The translations under genes and the position numbers were made by a program. A stretch of 6,359 bases of DNA from Bordetella parapertussis (GTDB taxonomy: Bacteria > Pseudomonadota > Gammaproteobacteria > Burkholderiales > Burkholderiaceae_C): contig CAMCTC010000183.1 of assembly GCA_945878355.1 (NCBI GenBank), forward strand, positions 1 to 6,359, in the 5' to 3' direction. A model generated the notes under the pieces. That model searched no databases. It saw only the letters and a program-made list of their open reading frames with translations, and was not told the DNA's origin. This document shows positions 1-4,695 of this stretch, piece after piece; position 1 is the stretch's first letter, and each line of letters starts with the position of its first letter.

Positions 1-161
1 ACCTTCGGGTCCGGAAAGACAAACCGATCTGCGTACGAACGAGCCTGATCCGCAGACGTGCCAGCTGCGACCTGCCGTGCATAAAGATCCTCACGGCGGG
101 GGTCAGCCTCGGTCACTACGCCCTTTGCTCGTTCTTGCGGCTCGGCCTGCCCTTCTTGCAT
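1..161 (-). CDS. Unrecognised protein, third gene of the left par operon (partial, cut by the left edge)
   Basis: Reading leftward from an ATG at 161-159, 53 codons stay open to the window edge, so only the N-terminus is seen. It begins MQEGQAEPQERAKGVV and continues with a charged, Gln/Glu/Arg/Ala-rich stretch, with no membrane segment, signal peptide or motif I recognise. The start lies 6 bp after the stop of the upstream RHH gene, and a GAGG at 169-166 that overlaps that stop gives a short 4-nt spacing. This suggests translational coupling and cotranscription with parA. Its place as third gene behind a partition pair could mean a partition accessory, but equally another plasmid maintenance or mobilisation function. 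No function is assigned. That it is a real gene is moderately likely; its C-terminal extent is unknown. Confidence 0.6.
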   Translation of the reverse strand, partial: MQEGQAEPQERAKGVVTEADPRREDLYARQVAAGTSADQARSYADRFVFPDPK

Positions 162-167
162 AGGGCC

Positions 168-419
168 TCAACCGATCTTGGCTAGGTAGGCGTCCAACGC
201 CTCGACGAAGATCTCCTGGCTCTTCTTGTCCAGTTTCAGGCCTGCGTTCTTGAGGGTCTCGTACCGGTTCCGGTCGAGCTTGACGGTGAGCGCTTTGTAG
301 TACGAAGCCACGGCCGACGGCGTTGCAGCAGGAGCTTCGGTGGCGACGGCCGCGGCGGCAGGCATTGCCTGACCCTTCTTTGCAACCAGGCCAGCCGTGA
401 GGGAAGCAGTCTTACTCAT
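168..419 (-). CDS. Small ribbon-helix-helix protein, probable partner (ParB/ParG-like) of the left ParA
   Basis: An 83-aa protein encoded 36 bp downstream of parA on the same strand. Residues 1-38 are an Ala/Pro-rich, basic and probably disordered tail. Residues 41-83 fit a ribbon-helix-helix fold: a beta strand around KALTVKLD (43-50), a first helix around RNRYETLKNAG, a turn at LKLDKKS, and a second helix EIFVEALDAYLAKI. Known small RHH partners of type Ib ParA ATPases, such as ParG and omega, have this layout: the RHH dimer binds repeated centromere/operator boxes and the flexible N-terminus stimulates ATP hydrolysis. The gene is preceded by 8-bp-phased TGCGTA boxes, which suggests autoregulation. 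GGAG at 431-428 with 8-nt spacing supports the ATG at 419. The fold is read from sequence pattern only, and sequence identity with named families was not testable here. Confidence 0.75.
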   Translation of the reverse strand: MSKTASLTAGLVAKKGQAMPAAAAVATEAPAATPSAVASYYKALTVKLDRNRYETLKNAGLKLDKKSQEIFVEALDAYLAKIG

Positions 420-450
420 TTACGCATCTCCGTTAATACGCACCTACGCA
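413..450 (-). promoter_or_regulatory. 8-bp-phased TGCGTA boxes over the RBS and start of the left RHH gene
   Basis: On the minus strand the sequence from 450 divides into 8-bp units TGCGTAGG, TGCGTATT, AACGGAGA, TGCGTAAA and TGAGTAAG. On the plus strand TACGCA lies at 445, 437 and 421, all in one 8-bp register. A one-mismatch copy at 413 includes the start codon. The third unit holds the Shine-Dalgarno. ParG-type RHH proteins are known to bind short boxes repeated at 8-bp intervals, so this is a likely operator and possibly part of the centromere. Binding would cover the RBS, pointing to autorepression. Box positions are seen; binding is inferred. Confidence 0.55.
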
Positions 451-455
451 ATATA

Positions 456-1079
456 TCAAATCTTCCGCAGTTGCGCAGATACGTACTTCCACAAGGCACC
501 GACTTCCGCCGCCGATCGGCTTTTCGGGTCGATCTCCTGGACTGTGCGGCCGTCGATCATCGAACTGGCGAAATCGGTGCGCTGGTAGAGCGTGACTGGT
601 GCAACCGTCCCGTGCTGCGAGAGCGCCACGGCCGCTTCGCCAGCAATCTTTGCCCTTGCCGCTGCCCCGTTGATCACGAAGATCATCTTCTTGCCGGCAG
701 CCTCGACCAAGTCGACTGTTGTTCCGACCGCCCGCAGGTCGTGCGGGCTTGGGCGGGTTGGAATGAGCACCAGGTCGGCAACCTGAAGCACGGCGCGGAT
801 CATGTCCGTGACGGCTGGCGGAGTGTCGATAATCGCCAGCTGGATTCCAGCCTGGTCAAGGGCCTGCAGGTAGTTCGCCAAATTGGCGATCGTGACGCTC
901 GCGAAAAGAGGGGCTTCGGCGGCACGCTCGTTCCACCAGGACGCCAGTGAACCCTGTGGGTCGCAATCGATCAGGGCCACGGGGCCAGCGCCGCTCTGTT
1001 CTGCGACGACGCCCAAGTGGCCTGCGATGGTTGTCTTGCCGACGCCGCCCTTCTGGCTGGCGATCACTAAAGTACGCAT
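456..1079 (-). CDS. parA: ParA-family partition ATPase (type Ib, first copy)
   Basis: A 207-aa MinD/ParA-type ATPase. The deviant Walker A motif KGGVGKTT is at residues 10-17, with the signature lysine K10 and the P-loop K15. The switch motif DCDPQG is at 38-43, the Walker B motif IIDTPP at 83-88, and a nucleotide-contacting FVINGAA at 134-140. It has no N-terminal DNA-binding extension, so it belongs to the short type Ib class, which normally pairs with a small RHH protein rather than a ParB with an HTH; such a gene follows at 419-168. The family binds DNA non-specifically as an ATP dimer and positions plasmid copies in the nucleoid. Start: ATG at 1079 with GGAG 8 nt upstream. The codons ATG CGT AC themselves complete a TGCGTA operator box. 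Its sequence is clearly different from the second ParA at 3977-4651. Confidence 0.93.
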   Translation of the reverse strand: MRTLVIASQKGGVGKTTIAGHLGVVAEQSGAGPVALIDCDPQGSLASWWNERAAEAPLFASVTIANLANYLQALDQAGIQLAIIDTPPAVTDMIRAVLQVADLVLIPTRPSPHDLRAVGTTVDLVEAAGKKMIFVINGAAARAKIAGEAAVALSQHGTVAPVTLYQRTDFASSMIDGRTVQEIDPKSRSAAEVGALWKYVSAQLRKI

Positions 1080-1126
1080 TTACGCATCTCCGTGTGTGCA
1101 CCGTTACTTTACAGCGTAGATACGTA
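1073..1126 (-). promoter_or_regulatory. 8-bp-phased TGCGTA/TACGTA boxes upstream of the left parA
   Basis: On the plus strand TACGCA occurs at 1073 and 1081, and the related TACGTA at 1121, which is 40 bp (five 8-bp units) away and therefore in register. The stretch 1073-1093 matches 413-433 at 20 of 21 positions, including the Shine-Dalgarno and start codon, so parA and the RHH gene carry near-identical leaders. The likely reading is that the RHH protein binds both leaders. Confidence 0.5.
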
Positions 1127-1143
1127 TTTCTTGCTCTAGCAAG
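1113..1143 (-). promoter_or_regulatory. Possible minus-strand promoter of the par operon with an embedded palindrome
   Basis: Read on the minus strand, TTGCTA (1142-1137) is followed after 18 bp by TACGCT (1118-1113), a weak match to -35 and -10 hexamers, about 35 bp upstream of the parA start. The -35 element lies within a 14-bp palindrome, CTTGCT-CT-AGCAAG (1130-1143). The palindrome is exact; the promoter call is tentative. Confidence 0.3.
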
Positions 1144-1184
1144 CCAAAAAGTTGAAGCACTCCAGCTGACAGCCCTACATACAC

Positions 1185-1229
1185 GTGGGACCCCACCCGA
1201 GCGGGCCCCAGAAAGGAAGGGGCATCCCC
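1185..1229 (+). other. Structured leader before the 34-aa ORF
   Basis: Three short inverted repeats follow one another: GTGGG/CCCAC (1185-1196), CCC/GGG (1196-1205) and GGGG-CAT-CCCC (1219-1229). The last pairs the 3' half of the Shine-Dalgarno (1214-1222) with the bases directly before the ATG, so it could limit translation initiation. The repeats are seen; a regulatory role is inferred. A weak upstream promoter may exist (TTGAAG at 1152, TACATA at 1176). Confidence 0.3.
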
Positions 1230-1334
1230 ATGAAGATCGAAGTCATCCGCCACTACGGCGTGCCGTTCACCAACAACGCCACCGCCAAGCTGATCGCCAC
1301 CGGCATCACGCACCACATCGTGTTGATCCTGTAG
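1230..1334 (+). CDS. Candidate small protein of 34 aa, unrecognised
   Basis: ATG at 1230 has a strong purine-rich ribosome binding site (AGGAAGGGG, 1214-1222) with 7-nt spacing, and the ORF ends with TAG at 1332-1334. Nearly every codon ends in G or C, matching the bias of the large genes nearby and supporting real coding. The product begins MKIEVIRHYGVPFTNN and ends in a hydrophobic segment, IVLIL; that tail is too short for a clear membrane helix. It is transcribed away from parA, and a 9-bp-stem hairpin begins 10 bp after its stop. I do not recognise it. It could be a regulatory peptide, or the remnant N-terminus of a longer gene lost by rearrangement. Confidence 0.5.
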   Translation: MKIEVIRHYGVPFTNNATAKLIATGITHHIVLIL

Positions 1335-1344
1335 CGGAAATCCA

Positions 1345-1367
1345 GGCCAGGTCGAACAGACCTGGCC
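1345..1367 (+). terminator. Hairpin after the 34-aa ORF, terminator-like without a T-run
   Basis: A perfect 9-bp inverted repeat, GGCCAGGTC (1345-1353) and GACCTGGCC (1359-1367), flanks a GAACA loop. No T-tract follows on either strand, so it is not a canonical intrinsic terminator. Its position just after the TAG at 1334 favours an end-of-transcript role. A second inverted repeat, ACAGAC-AGCC-GTCTGT, lies at 1380-1395. Confidence 0.4.
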
Positions 1368-1432
1368 CTCCCAAGACGCACAGACAGCCGTCTGTCATCA
1401 CGGGCGCAATCAAAATGTCAATTTATATGTCT

Positions 1433-1441
1433 TGTTATAAC
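1433..1441 (+). promoter_or_regulatory. Extended -10 promoter in an AT-rich island, probably for the xre/res module
   Basis: TG at 1433-1434, one base, then TATAAC at 1436-1441 gives an extended -10 element with a 5/6 hexamer. It sits in the most AT-rich stretch of the neighbourhood (about 1405-1441). No good -35 is visible, which extended -10 promoters tolerate. Transcription would start near 1448 and run through the broken ORF at 1491 into the antitoxin gene. Confidence 0.4.
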
Positions 1442-1490
1442 GCATCCGAAAGCGCTACATTTGAGTCTTGCAAGCTTCGCGAGGTTCGTC

Positions 1491-1620
1491 ATGTCCACCT
1501 CTCCTCTTCGAGCGGCTGAACGATCTGCGGACCACACTCGGTCCCTATGCCAAGAAGCGCCGCGACTCATCGTTCGCGCGTCACCCGGTGACGCGCGTCG
1601 CTCGCGGCGGCCTGCGCTGA
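1491..1620 (+). pseudogene. Frameshifted small coding remnant upstream of the antitoxin gene
   Basis: An ATG at 1491 has a good Shine-Dalgarno (GAGG, 1481-1484, 6-nt spacing) and opens with MSTSP. That frame then turns Arg/Ser/Pro-rich with a codon bias unlike its neighbours. The +1 frame from about 1504 reads LFERLNDLRTTLGPY, then AKKRRDSSFARHPVTRV, ending ARGGLR and TGA at 1618-1620, with about 80% G/C at third positions. The simplest reading is a one-base insertion in the pyrimidine run CCACCTCTCCTCTTC. Less likely are programmed +1 slippage at CTT-C or a sequencing error. The product is unrecognised; it is basic and would be about 43 aa. A 23-bp palindrome lies inside at 1575-1597. An intact in-frame start was not found. 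Confidence 0.4.
1575..1597. repeat. 23-bp palindrome with a single central base, 68 bp before the antitoxin gene
   Basis: Arms CGCGCGTCACC (1575-1585) and GGTGACGCGCG (1587-1597) are perfect inverted copies around C1586. A one-base centre suits binding of a symmetric protein dimer better than an RNA hairpin. The Xre-family antitoxin downstream is a plausible binder, since such antitoxins usually repress their own operon, but the site also lies in coding-like sequence. Confidence 0.4.
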
Positions 1621-1664
1621 TACAACTCTCTCCCCAAAGATCCCCACACCCATAGAGGCATGCC

Positions 1665-2003
1665 ATGAGCAACGCGATTGCACGCCGCCTGGAAGCTATC
1701 CAGACCAAGGGAGCCATGCGCTCATCCGACGTAGCCAACGTCCTGAACGTGCGCCCTGAAACTGTTTCTCGATGGAACAAGGGCAAGGCCCTGCCGCACG
1801 CCAGCACCGAGAAGCAACTTCTCGAACTCGAATTCGTCATCGACAAGCTCGCCGACATCTACGAGCCGCACGACGCACGGCTGTGGCTCTTCTCCCGCCA
1901 GCGCCTCATGGAGGATCAGATACCTGCGGAGCTGATCCAGCAGGGCCGTGTCGATGAGGTTCTTTCCTCAGTCAACCAGCTGCTCGACGGCGTACATCTG
2001 TGA
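1665..2003 (+). CDS. Xre/MbcA/ParS-type antitoxin
   Basis: A 112-aa protein with an N-terminal Xre-like helix-turn-helix around residues 18-44 (SSDVANVLNV, then RPETVSRWNKG with the recognition helix). The C-terminal part, from about 55 to 110 (LADIYEPHDARLWLF, then PAELIQQGRVDEVLSSVNQL), matches the Xre/MbcA/ParS toxin-binding domain. In this family the C-terminal domain covers the active site of the RES toxin, and the HTH represses the operon. The start is supported by AGAGG at 1654-1658 with 6-nt spacing. The res gene follows after 15 bp in the same reading frame, separated by a single TGA. Antitoxin-first order and close spacing are typical of the type II arrangement. On this replicon it probably acts as an addiction module. 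Confidence 0.88.
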   Translation: MSNAIARRLEAIQTKGAMRSSDVANVLNVRPETVSRWNKGKALPHASTEKQLLELEFVIDKLADIYEPHDARLWLFSRQRLMEDQIPAELIQQGRVDEVLSSVNQLLDGVHL

Positions 2004-2018
2004 GGCCCGGACAGCAGG

Positions 2019-2558
2019 ATGATCCACGACCCTGACTTGATAGACCGGCTGGACGCGCTCCCGAAGGAGACCTTCGACGGTGAAGTTTTCCGGGGCACGC
2101 GGCAAAGCCTTGATCCGCTGGCCAGCTCGTACAGCGGCGGCCGTTGGATGCGACGCGACGGCGCCGGTGTGCTCTACACCAGCCTGGCACGCGAAGGTGC
2201 GCTGGCCGAGATTTCGTTCCATTGGGGCCAGCTCACTCCGCGCCCCACCAAGCCCGTGATGCTGCACACGCTGCGTGTGGCGGCCCACCGCACGCTGAAG
2301 CTGGTCAGAGCCGACTTTGAGTCGCTCGGCGTACCCGAAAGCGCTTACGGCGGTGTCAACATGCCACGCACGCAAGAGATCGGCGCGGCCGTCGAGTTCC
2401 TGGGCTGTGACGGGCTTATCGCGCCGTGCGCGCGGTGGAGCTGCGACAACCTGATCCTGTTTCCGGATCGGATGGGCGTCGATGCGAACCTGGAGATCGT
2501 CCGAAGCGAGGCCGTCGACTGGGTCACCTGGGCGACGACACATGGGCTGATCTCCTAG
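2019..2558 (+). CDS. RES-domain toxin (NAD+-degrading family)
   Basis: A 179-aa protein with the RES signature in order: an arginine at R25 in VFRGT, a glutamate at E64 in GALAEISFHWG, and a serine at S141 in ARWSCDNLILF. The GGRWMRRDGAGVLYTS block (40-55) is also characteristic: RES proteins have a GGRWN-like segment and a conserved LYTS tyrosine. Members of this family (for example MbcT) deplete cellular NAD+ and arrest growth until bound by their cognate Xre/MbcA/ParS partner, which is encoded immediately upstream. All key positions appear intact and the length is normal, so the toxin is probably active. The ATG at 2019 lacks an ideally spaced RBS (GAGG at 2002-2005 is 13 nt away), so translation may depend on coupling to the antitoxin gene. 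It is a likely post-segregational killing element of the plasmid. Confidence 0.88.
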   Translation: MIHDPDLIDRLDALPKETFDGEVFRGTRQSLDPLASSYSGGRWMRRDGAGVLYTSLAREGALAEISFHWGQLTPRPTKPVMLHTLRVAAHRTLKLVRADFESLGVPESAYGGVNMPRTQEIGAAVEFLGCDGLIAPCARWSCDNLILFPDRMGVDANLEIVRSEAVDWVTWATTHGLIS

Positions 2559-2638
2559 CCCCGTTGGCCGGCATCAGCTGCAGGCAGGCCCGGCGGTTCT
2601 ACCGGTCCCGAGGTTTCATCGAGTCACCTGTCAAGCCC

Positions 2639-2871
2639 ATGACCCTTTGCCTGATGCTGGCCACGGTCGACAAGGCATTGCGCGAACCGTAGCTCGCGAG
2701 CGCGCAACTCGCAGCACTCAAACAGACCTTGAGAGATCTCAAGCAATGGGTGTCGGCGGCGGAGTCTTGCGACTCTGTCGCAAGACTGGATTACCAGGCC
2801 CGTTGCCAAGCCAACTCGCATCGAGCCGAGTTCAGGCTCGAAAGACCGCGGACACCTCAGACATATATTTT
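2639..2871 (+). pseudogene. Amber-interrupted ORF between the RES toxin and the recombinase (tentative)
   Basis: One frame reads MTLCLMLATVDKALREP from an ATG at 2639, meets TAG at 2690-2692, and then continues LASAQLAALKQTLRDLKQWV and on through a protein-like stretch to about 2870. The two halves are in the same frame, so one base change (for example GAG to TAG) would join them. Third-position GC after the stop is only moderate, no convincing Shine-Dalgarno precedes 2639, and several palindromes overlap the region, so it may not be coding at all. No homology is recognised. The end coordinate is approximate. Confidence 0.22.
2692..2841. repeat. Cluster of four palindromes upstream of the recombinase, candidate recombination site
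   Basis: Four inverted repeats lie within 150 bp: GCTCGCGAGC (2692-2701); CTTGAGA-GA-TCTCAAG (2728-2743); AGTCTTGCGAC-TCT-GTCGCAAGACT (2763-2787, 11-bp arms); and TCGAGCC-7 nt-GGCTCGA (2821-2841). Sites of tyrosine recombinases consist of inverted arms around a 6-8 bp crossover region. The third repeat can be read as 9-bp arms around 7 bp, and the fourth already has a 7-bp spacer. The next gene encodes such a recombinase, so one of these may be its target. None is followed by a T-run. Confidence 0.4.
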
Positions 2872-2909
2872 TCGTGAAAACGTTATTTCGTTAAATGTTG
2901 TGCTATGCT
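2872..2909 (+). promoter_or_regulatory. Recombinase promoter overlapped by 8-bp operator boxes
   Basis: An extended -10 (TG at 2901-2902, then TATGCT at 2904-2909) lies about 30 bp before the recombinase start. Directly upstream, consecutive 8-bp units TCGTGAAA (2872), ACGTTATT (2880), TCGTTAAA (2888) and TGTTGTGC (2896) share a WCGTTAWW-like core. These are reverse complements of the WWTAACGA boxes before the second RHH gene; TCGTTAAA at 2888 is the exact complement of TTTAACGA at 4671. Binding there would cover the space between -35 and -10, suggesting repression by the RHH protein. Confidence 0.5.
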
Positions 2910-2939
2910 TCTGATAACAGCCATTCCAGGAATCATTTA

Positions 2940-3908
2940 ATGCGCGATCTGATCACTGCTACCGACAGGCTCCCAGCCAGTCTGCTGGCCGAAGCCGAGC
3001 AGGTGCAGCGGTTCATCAAGGCCAGGCACGCAGACGCCACCAGGCGGGCCTATGCCAGCGATGTCTTGGCGTTCAAAGCCTGGGCTGACACGCACGACCT
3101 GCCAGTGCTGCCCGCGGCTCCTGAGACGGTGGCAATGTTCATCAGCGCGCAGGCCGGCCTGGGCAAGCGACCGGCGACGCTCCAGCGCAGGCTCGCAGCG
3201 ATCCGGCACCTGCACCGCGAGTCCGGCCTGCTGTCACCCACCGACACAGATCTGGTCAGCGCAGCAATGGCTGGCATCCGGCGCACCGCGGGCACTGCAC
3301 AGCGACAAGTGGCACCCGCCACCGCCGACCTGGTCGAGCGGATGCTGCTCGCCTGCGACGAGGGGCTGCAAGGCCGACGTGATCGCGCTCTGCTCGCGCT
3401 CGGGTTCGGTGGTGCGCTGCGGCGCTCAGAGATCGTGGCCCTGAACGTCGAGGACATCGAGGTCGGGCCTGCTGGTCTGAAAGTCCACCTGCGGCGCAGC
3501 AAGACCGATCAGGACGGCGCTGGTCAACAGGTGGCCGTGCTCGATGGCGCCAGGCTGCGGGTCAAGGTCGCGCTGGCAGATTGGCTGGCAGTGGCTGGCA
3601 TCACCGCCGGGCCGATATTCAGGCGCATGGCGTCAGACCCCAAAGTGGGTGGCCGGGTGATGCCCGCAGCGCTGACTGATCGATCGGTGGCCAACATCGT
3701 CAAACGCCGCGCCGAGCAGGCCGGGCTCGACCCCCAGCTGTTCAGCGGGCATTCACTGCGCGCCGGGTTCCTGACCACCGCAGCGGCATCGGGTGCCTCG
3801 TTGTTCAAGATGATGGACGTCAGTCGGCACAAGAAGGTGGACACCGTTCGCGGCTACATCCGCCAGGCCGAGCAGTTCAAGGATCACGCCGGCTCAGGAT
3901 TCATGTAG
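2940..3908 (+). CDS. Tyrosine site-specific recombinase, probably plasmid multimer resolution
   Basis: A 322-aa integrase-family recombinase. An N-terminal SAM-like core-binding domain (about residues 17-115, including RFIKARHADATRRAYASD and the PATLQRRLAAIRHLH segment) precedes the catalytic domain. All catalytic residues are visible: R161 in GGALRRSEI, K188 in RRSKTD, H271 and R274 in SGHSLRAGF, H297 in SRHKKV, and the nucleophile Y306 in VRGYIR. The enzyme should therefore be active. ATG 2940 is chosen because AGGA (2928-2931) lies 8 nt upstream; an ATG at 2895 in the same frame would place the start inside the promoter. Its place directly before parA-RHH-repA argues for a resolvase that turns plasmid multimers into monomers rather than a phage or integron integrase, and no gene cassette or phage genes are nearby. 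The target site is unknown; the upstream palindromes are candidates. Confidence 0.88.
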   Translation: MRDLITATDRLPASLLAEAEQVQRFIKARHADATRRAYASDVLAFKAWADTHDLPVLPAAPETVAMFISAQAGLGKRPATLQRRLAAIRHLHRESGLLSPTDTDLVSAAMAGIRRTAGTAQRQVAPATADLVERMLLACDEGLQGRRDRALLALGFGGALRRSEIVALNVEDIEVGPAGLKVHLRRSKTDQDGAGQQVAVLDGARLRVKVALADWLAVAGITAGPIFRRMASDPKVGGRVMPAALTDRSVANIVKRRAEQAGLDPQLFSGHSLRAGFLTTAAASGASLFKMMDVSRHKKVDTVRGYIRQAEQFKDHAGSGFM

Positions 3909-3976
3909 AACGAGATCGGCCGACCAGGGCGCATCAACACCCATGTCGGCCTACCAAAAACTGAAAGGGGCAGTCA

Positions 3977-4651
3977 TTGGCTATGTCTGATTTTCGCCGG
4001 GTGATCGCGCTGGTGGCTACCAAAGGTGGCGCCGGCAAGACCACCATCGCAGCCTGCCTGGCTGGCGAGTGGGGTCACCGCGGCCAGGATGTTGCGCTGC
4101 TCGATGCAGATCCGCAGCGAACCTTGTCAGCCTGGCACGCCGGGGGTGGGCCGTTGGTCGACATCCCCATCGGCGCAGCCAGTGGCGCCAGCGTCGATCC
4201 TGCGCTGCAAGGCCTGATGAAGCAGCACGCGCTGGTGATCGTGGATACCGCAGGCTTTGCGAACCGTGACACGCTGGCCGTGCTGCGATGGGCCGATGTT
4301 GCGCTGGTCCCGTTCGGGCCATCGCCTGCCGATGCACTGGGGGCGGCTCAGACAATCAAGTTGCTGTGCGACGTCAACGCCACCGTCGAGCGACAGCGCA
4401 CGCCCGTGCAGATCCTCATGGTGATGAACGGCGTCAGCCGGGGCGCGATGACGGCGCACATCCGCGGCGAGGTGGAGCGCCTGGGCATGCCGGTGCTGGC
4501 ACCTAGCGTCCACCGCCGACAGATCTACGCCGAGGCCATGCTGTCAGGCAGCGCACCGTGCTGGATGGGCTCAGGCGCCAAGGCCGCGGCAGCAGAGATC
4601 GCTGCACTGGCCGATGCCTGCTGGGTGAGTGCTGGCAGATCCAACAAATAA
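3977..4651 (+). CDS. parA: ParA-family partition ATPase (type Ib, second copy)
   Basis: A 224-aa MinD/ParA ATPase (counted from TTG) with deviant Walker A KGGAGKTT at 16-23, the DADP switch motif at 43-46, Walker B VIVDTAG at 87-93 and VMNGVSRG near 149-156. It lacks an N-terminal HTH extension. A small RHH gene follows 44 bp downstream, giving a second complete ParA/RHH pair, and repA comes next, so this cassette is built into the replication operon. The start is ambiguous: the Shine-Dalgarno GAAAGGGG (3963-3970) lies 6 nt before TTG 3977 but 12 nt before ATG 3983, so the TTG is favoured on spacing; the choice changes two residues. Sequence differs strongly from the left ParA outside the motifs, so this is not a recent duplication. 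Type Ib partition could be its role; control of replication is also possible. Confidence 0.92.
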   Translation: MAMSDFRRVIALVATKGGAGKTTIAACLAGEWGHRGQDVALLDADPQRTLSAWHAGGGPLVDIPIGAASGASVDPALQGLMKQHALVIVDTAGFANRDTLAVLRWADVALVPFGPSPADALGAAQTIKLLCDVNATVERQRTPVQILMVMNGVSRGAMTAHIRGEVERLGMPVLAPSVHRRQIYAEAMLSGSAPCWMGSGAKAAAAEIAALADACWVSAGRSNK

Positions 4652-4694
4652 CTACATAACGATCTCATGTTTTAACGAAATAACTATACAACGA
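4647..4694 (+). promoter_or_regulatory. Array of 8-bp WWTAACGA boxes ending at the start of the second RHH gene
   Basis: Six contiguous 8-bp units: AATAACTA (4647), CATAACGA (4655), TCTCATGT (4663, degenerate), TTTAACGA (4671), AATAACTA (4679) and TACAACGA (4687). Equivalently, 4646-4662 repeats at 4678-4694 with 15 of 17 matches. The array begins within the stop region of the second parA and stops one base before the ATG at 4696. The 8-bp period fits RHH binding of the ParG type. It is a likely operator and a candidate centromere of this cassette. A TATACA at 4685-4690 within it could be a -10 element. Confidence 0.6.
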
Positions 4695-4695
4695 C

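Noticed and set aside
471..950. Plus-strand ORFs opposite the left parA
   Set aside because: No motifs, Arg/Cys-rich composition, and the minus strand carries all ParA motifs.
947..1519. 190-aa plus-strand ORF across the parA leader and the 34-aa ORF
   Set aside because: It runs antisense to parA and out of frame with the strongly biased 34-aa ORF; composition is Arg/Pro/His-rich.
1968..2543. Long minus-strand ORF (191 aa) opposite the RES toxin gene
   Set aside because: It is a shadow of a GC-rich gene; the plus strand has the full RES motif set and a matching antitoxin.
3050..3502. ORFs on both strands overlapping the recombinase in other frames
   Set aside because: Low-complexity Arg/Ser/Pro composition; the recombinase frame contains all catalytic residues.
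3916..3955. Direct repeat TCGGCCGACC and TCGGCCTACC 30 bp apart before the second parA
   Set aside because: Only two 10-bp copies in GC-rich sequence; chance is likely and there is no 8-bp register.
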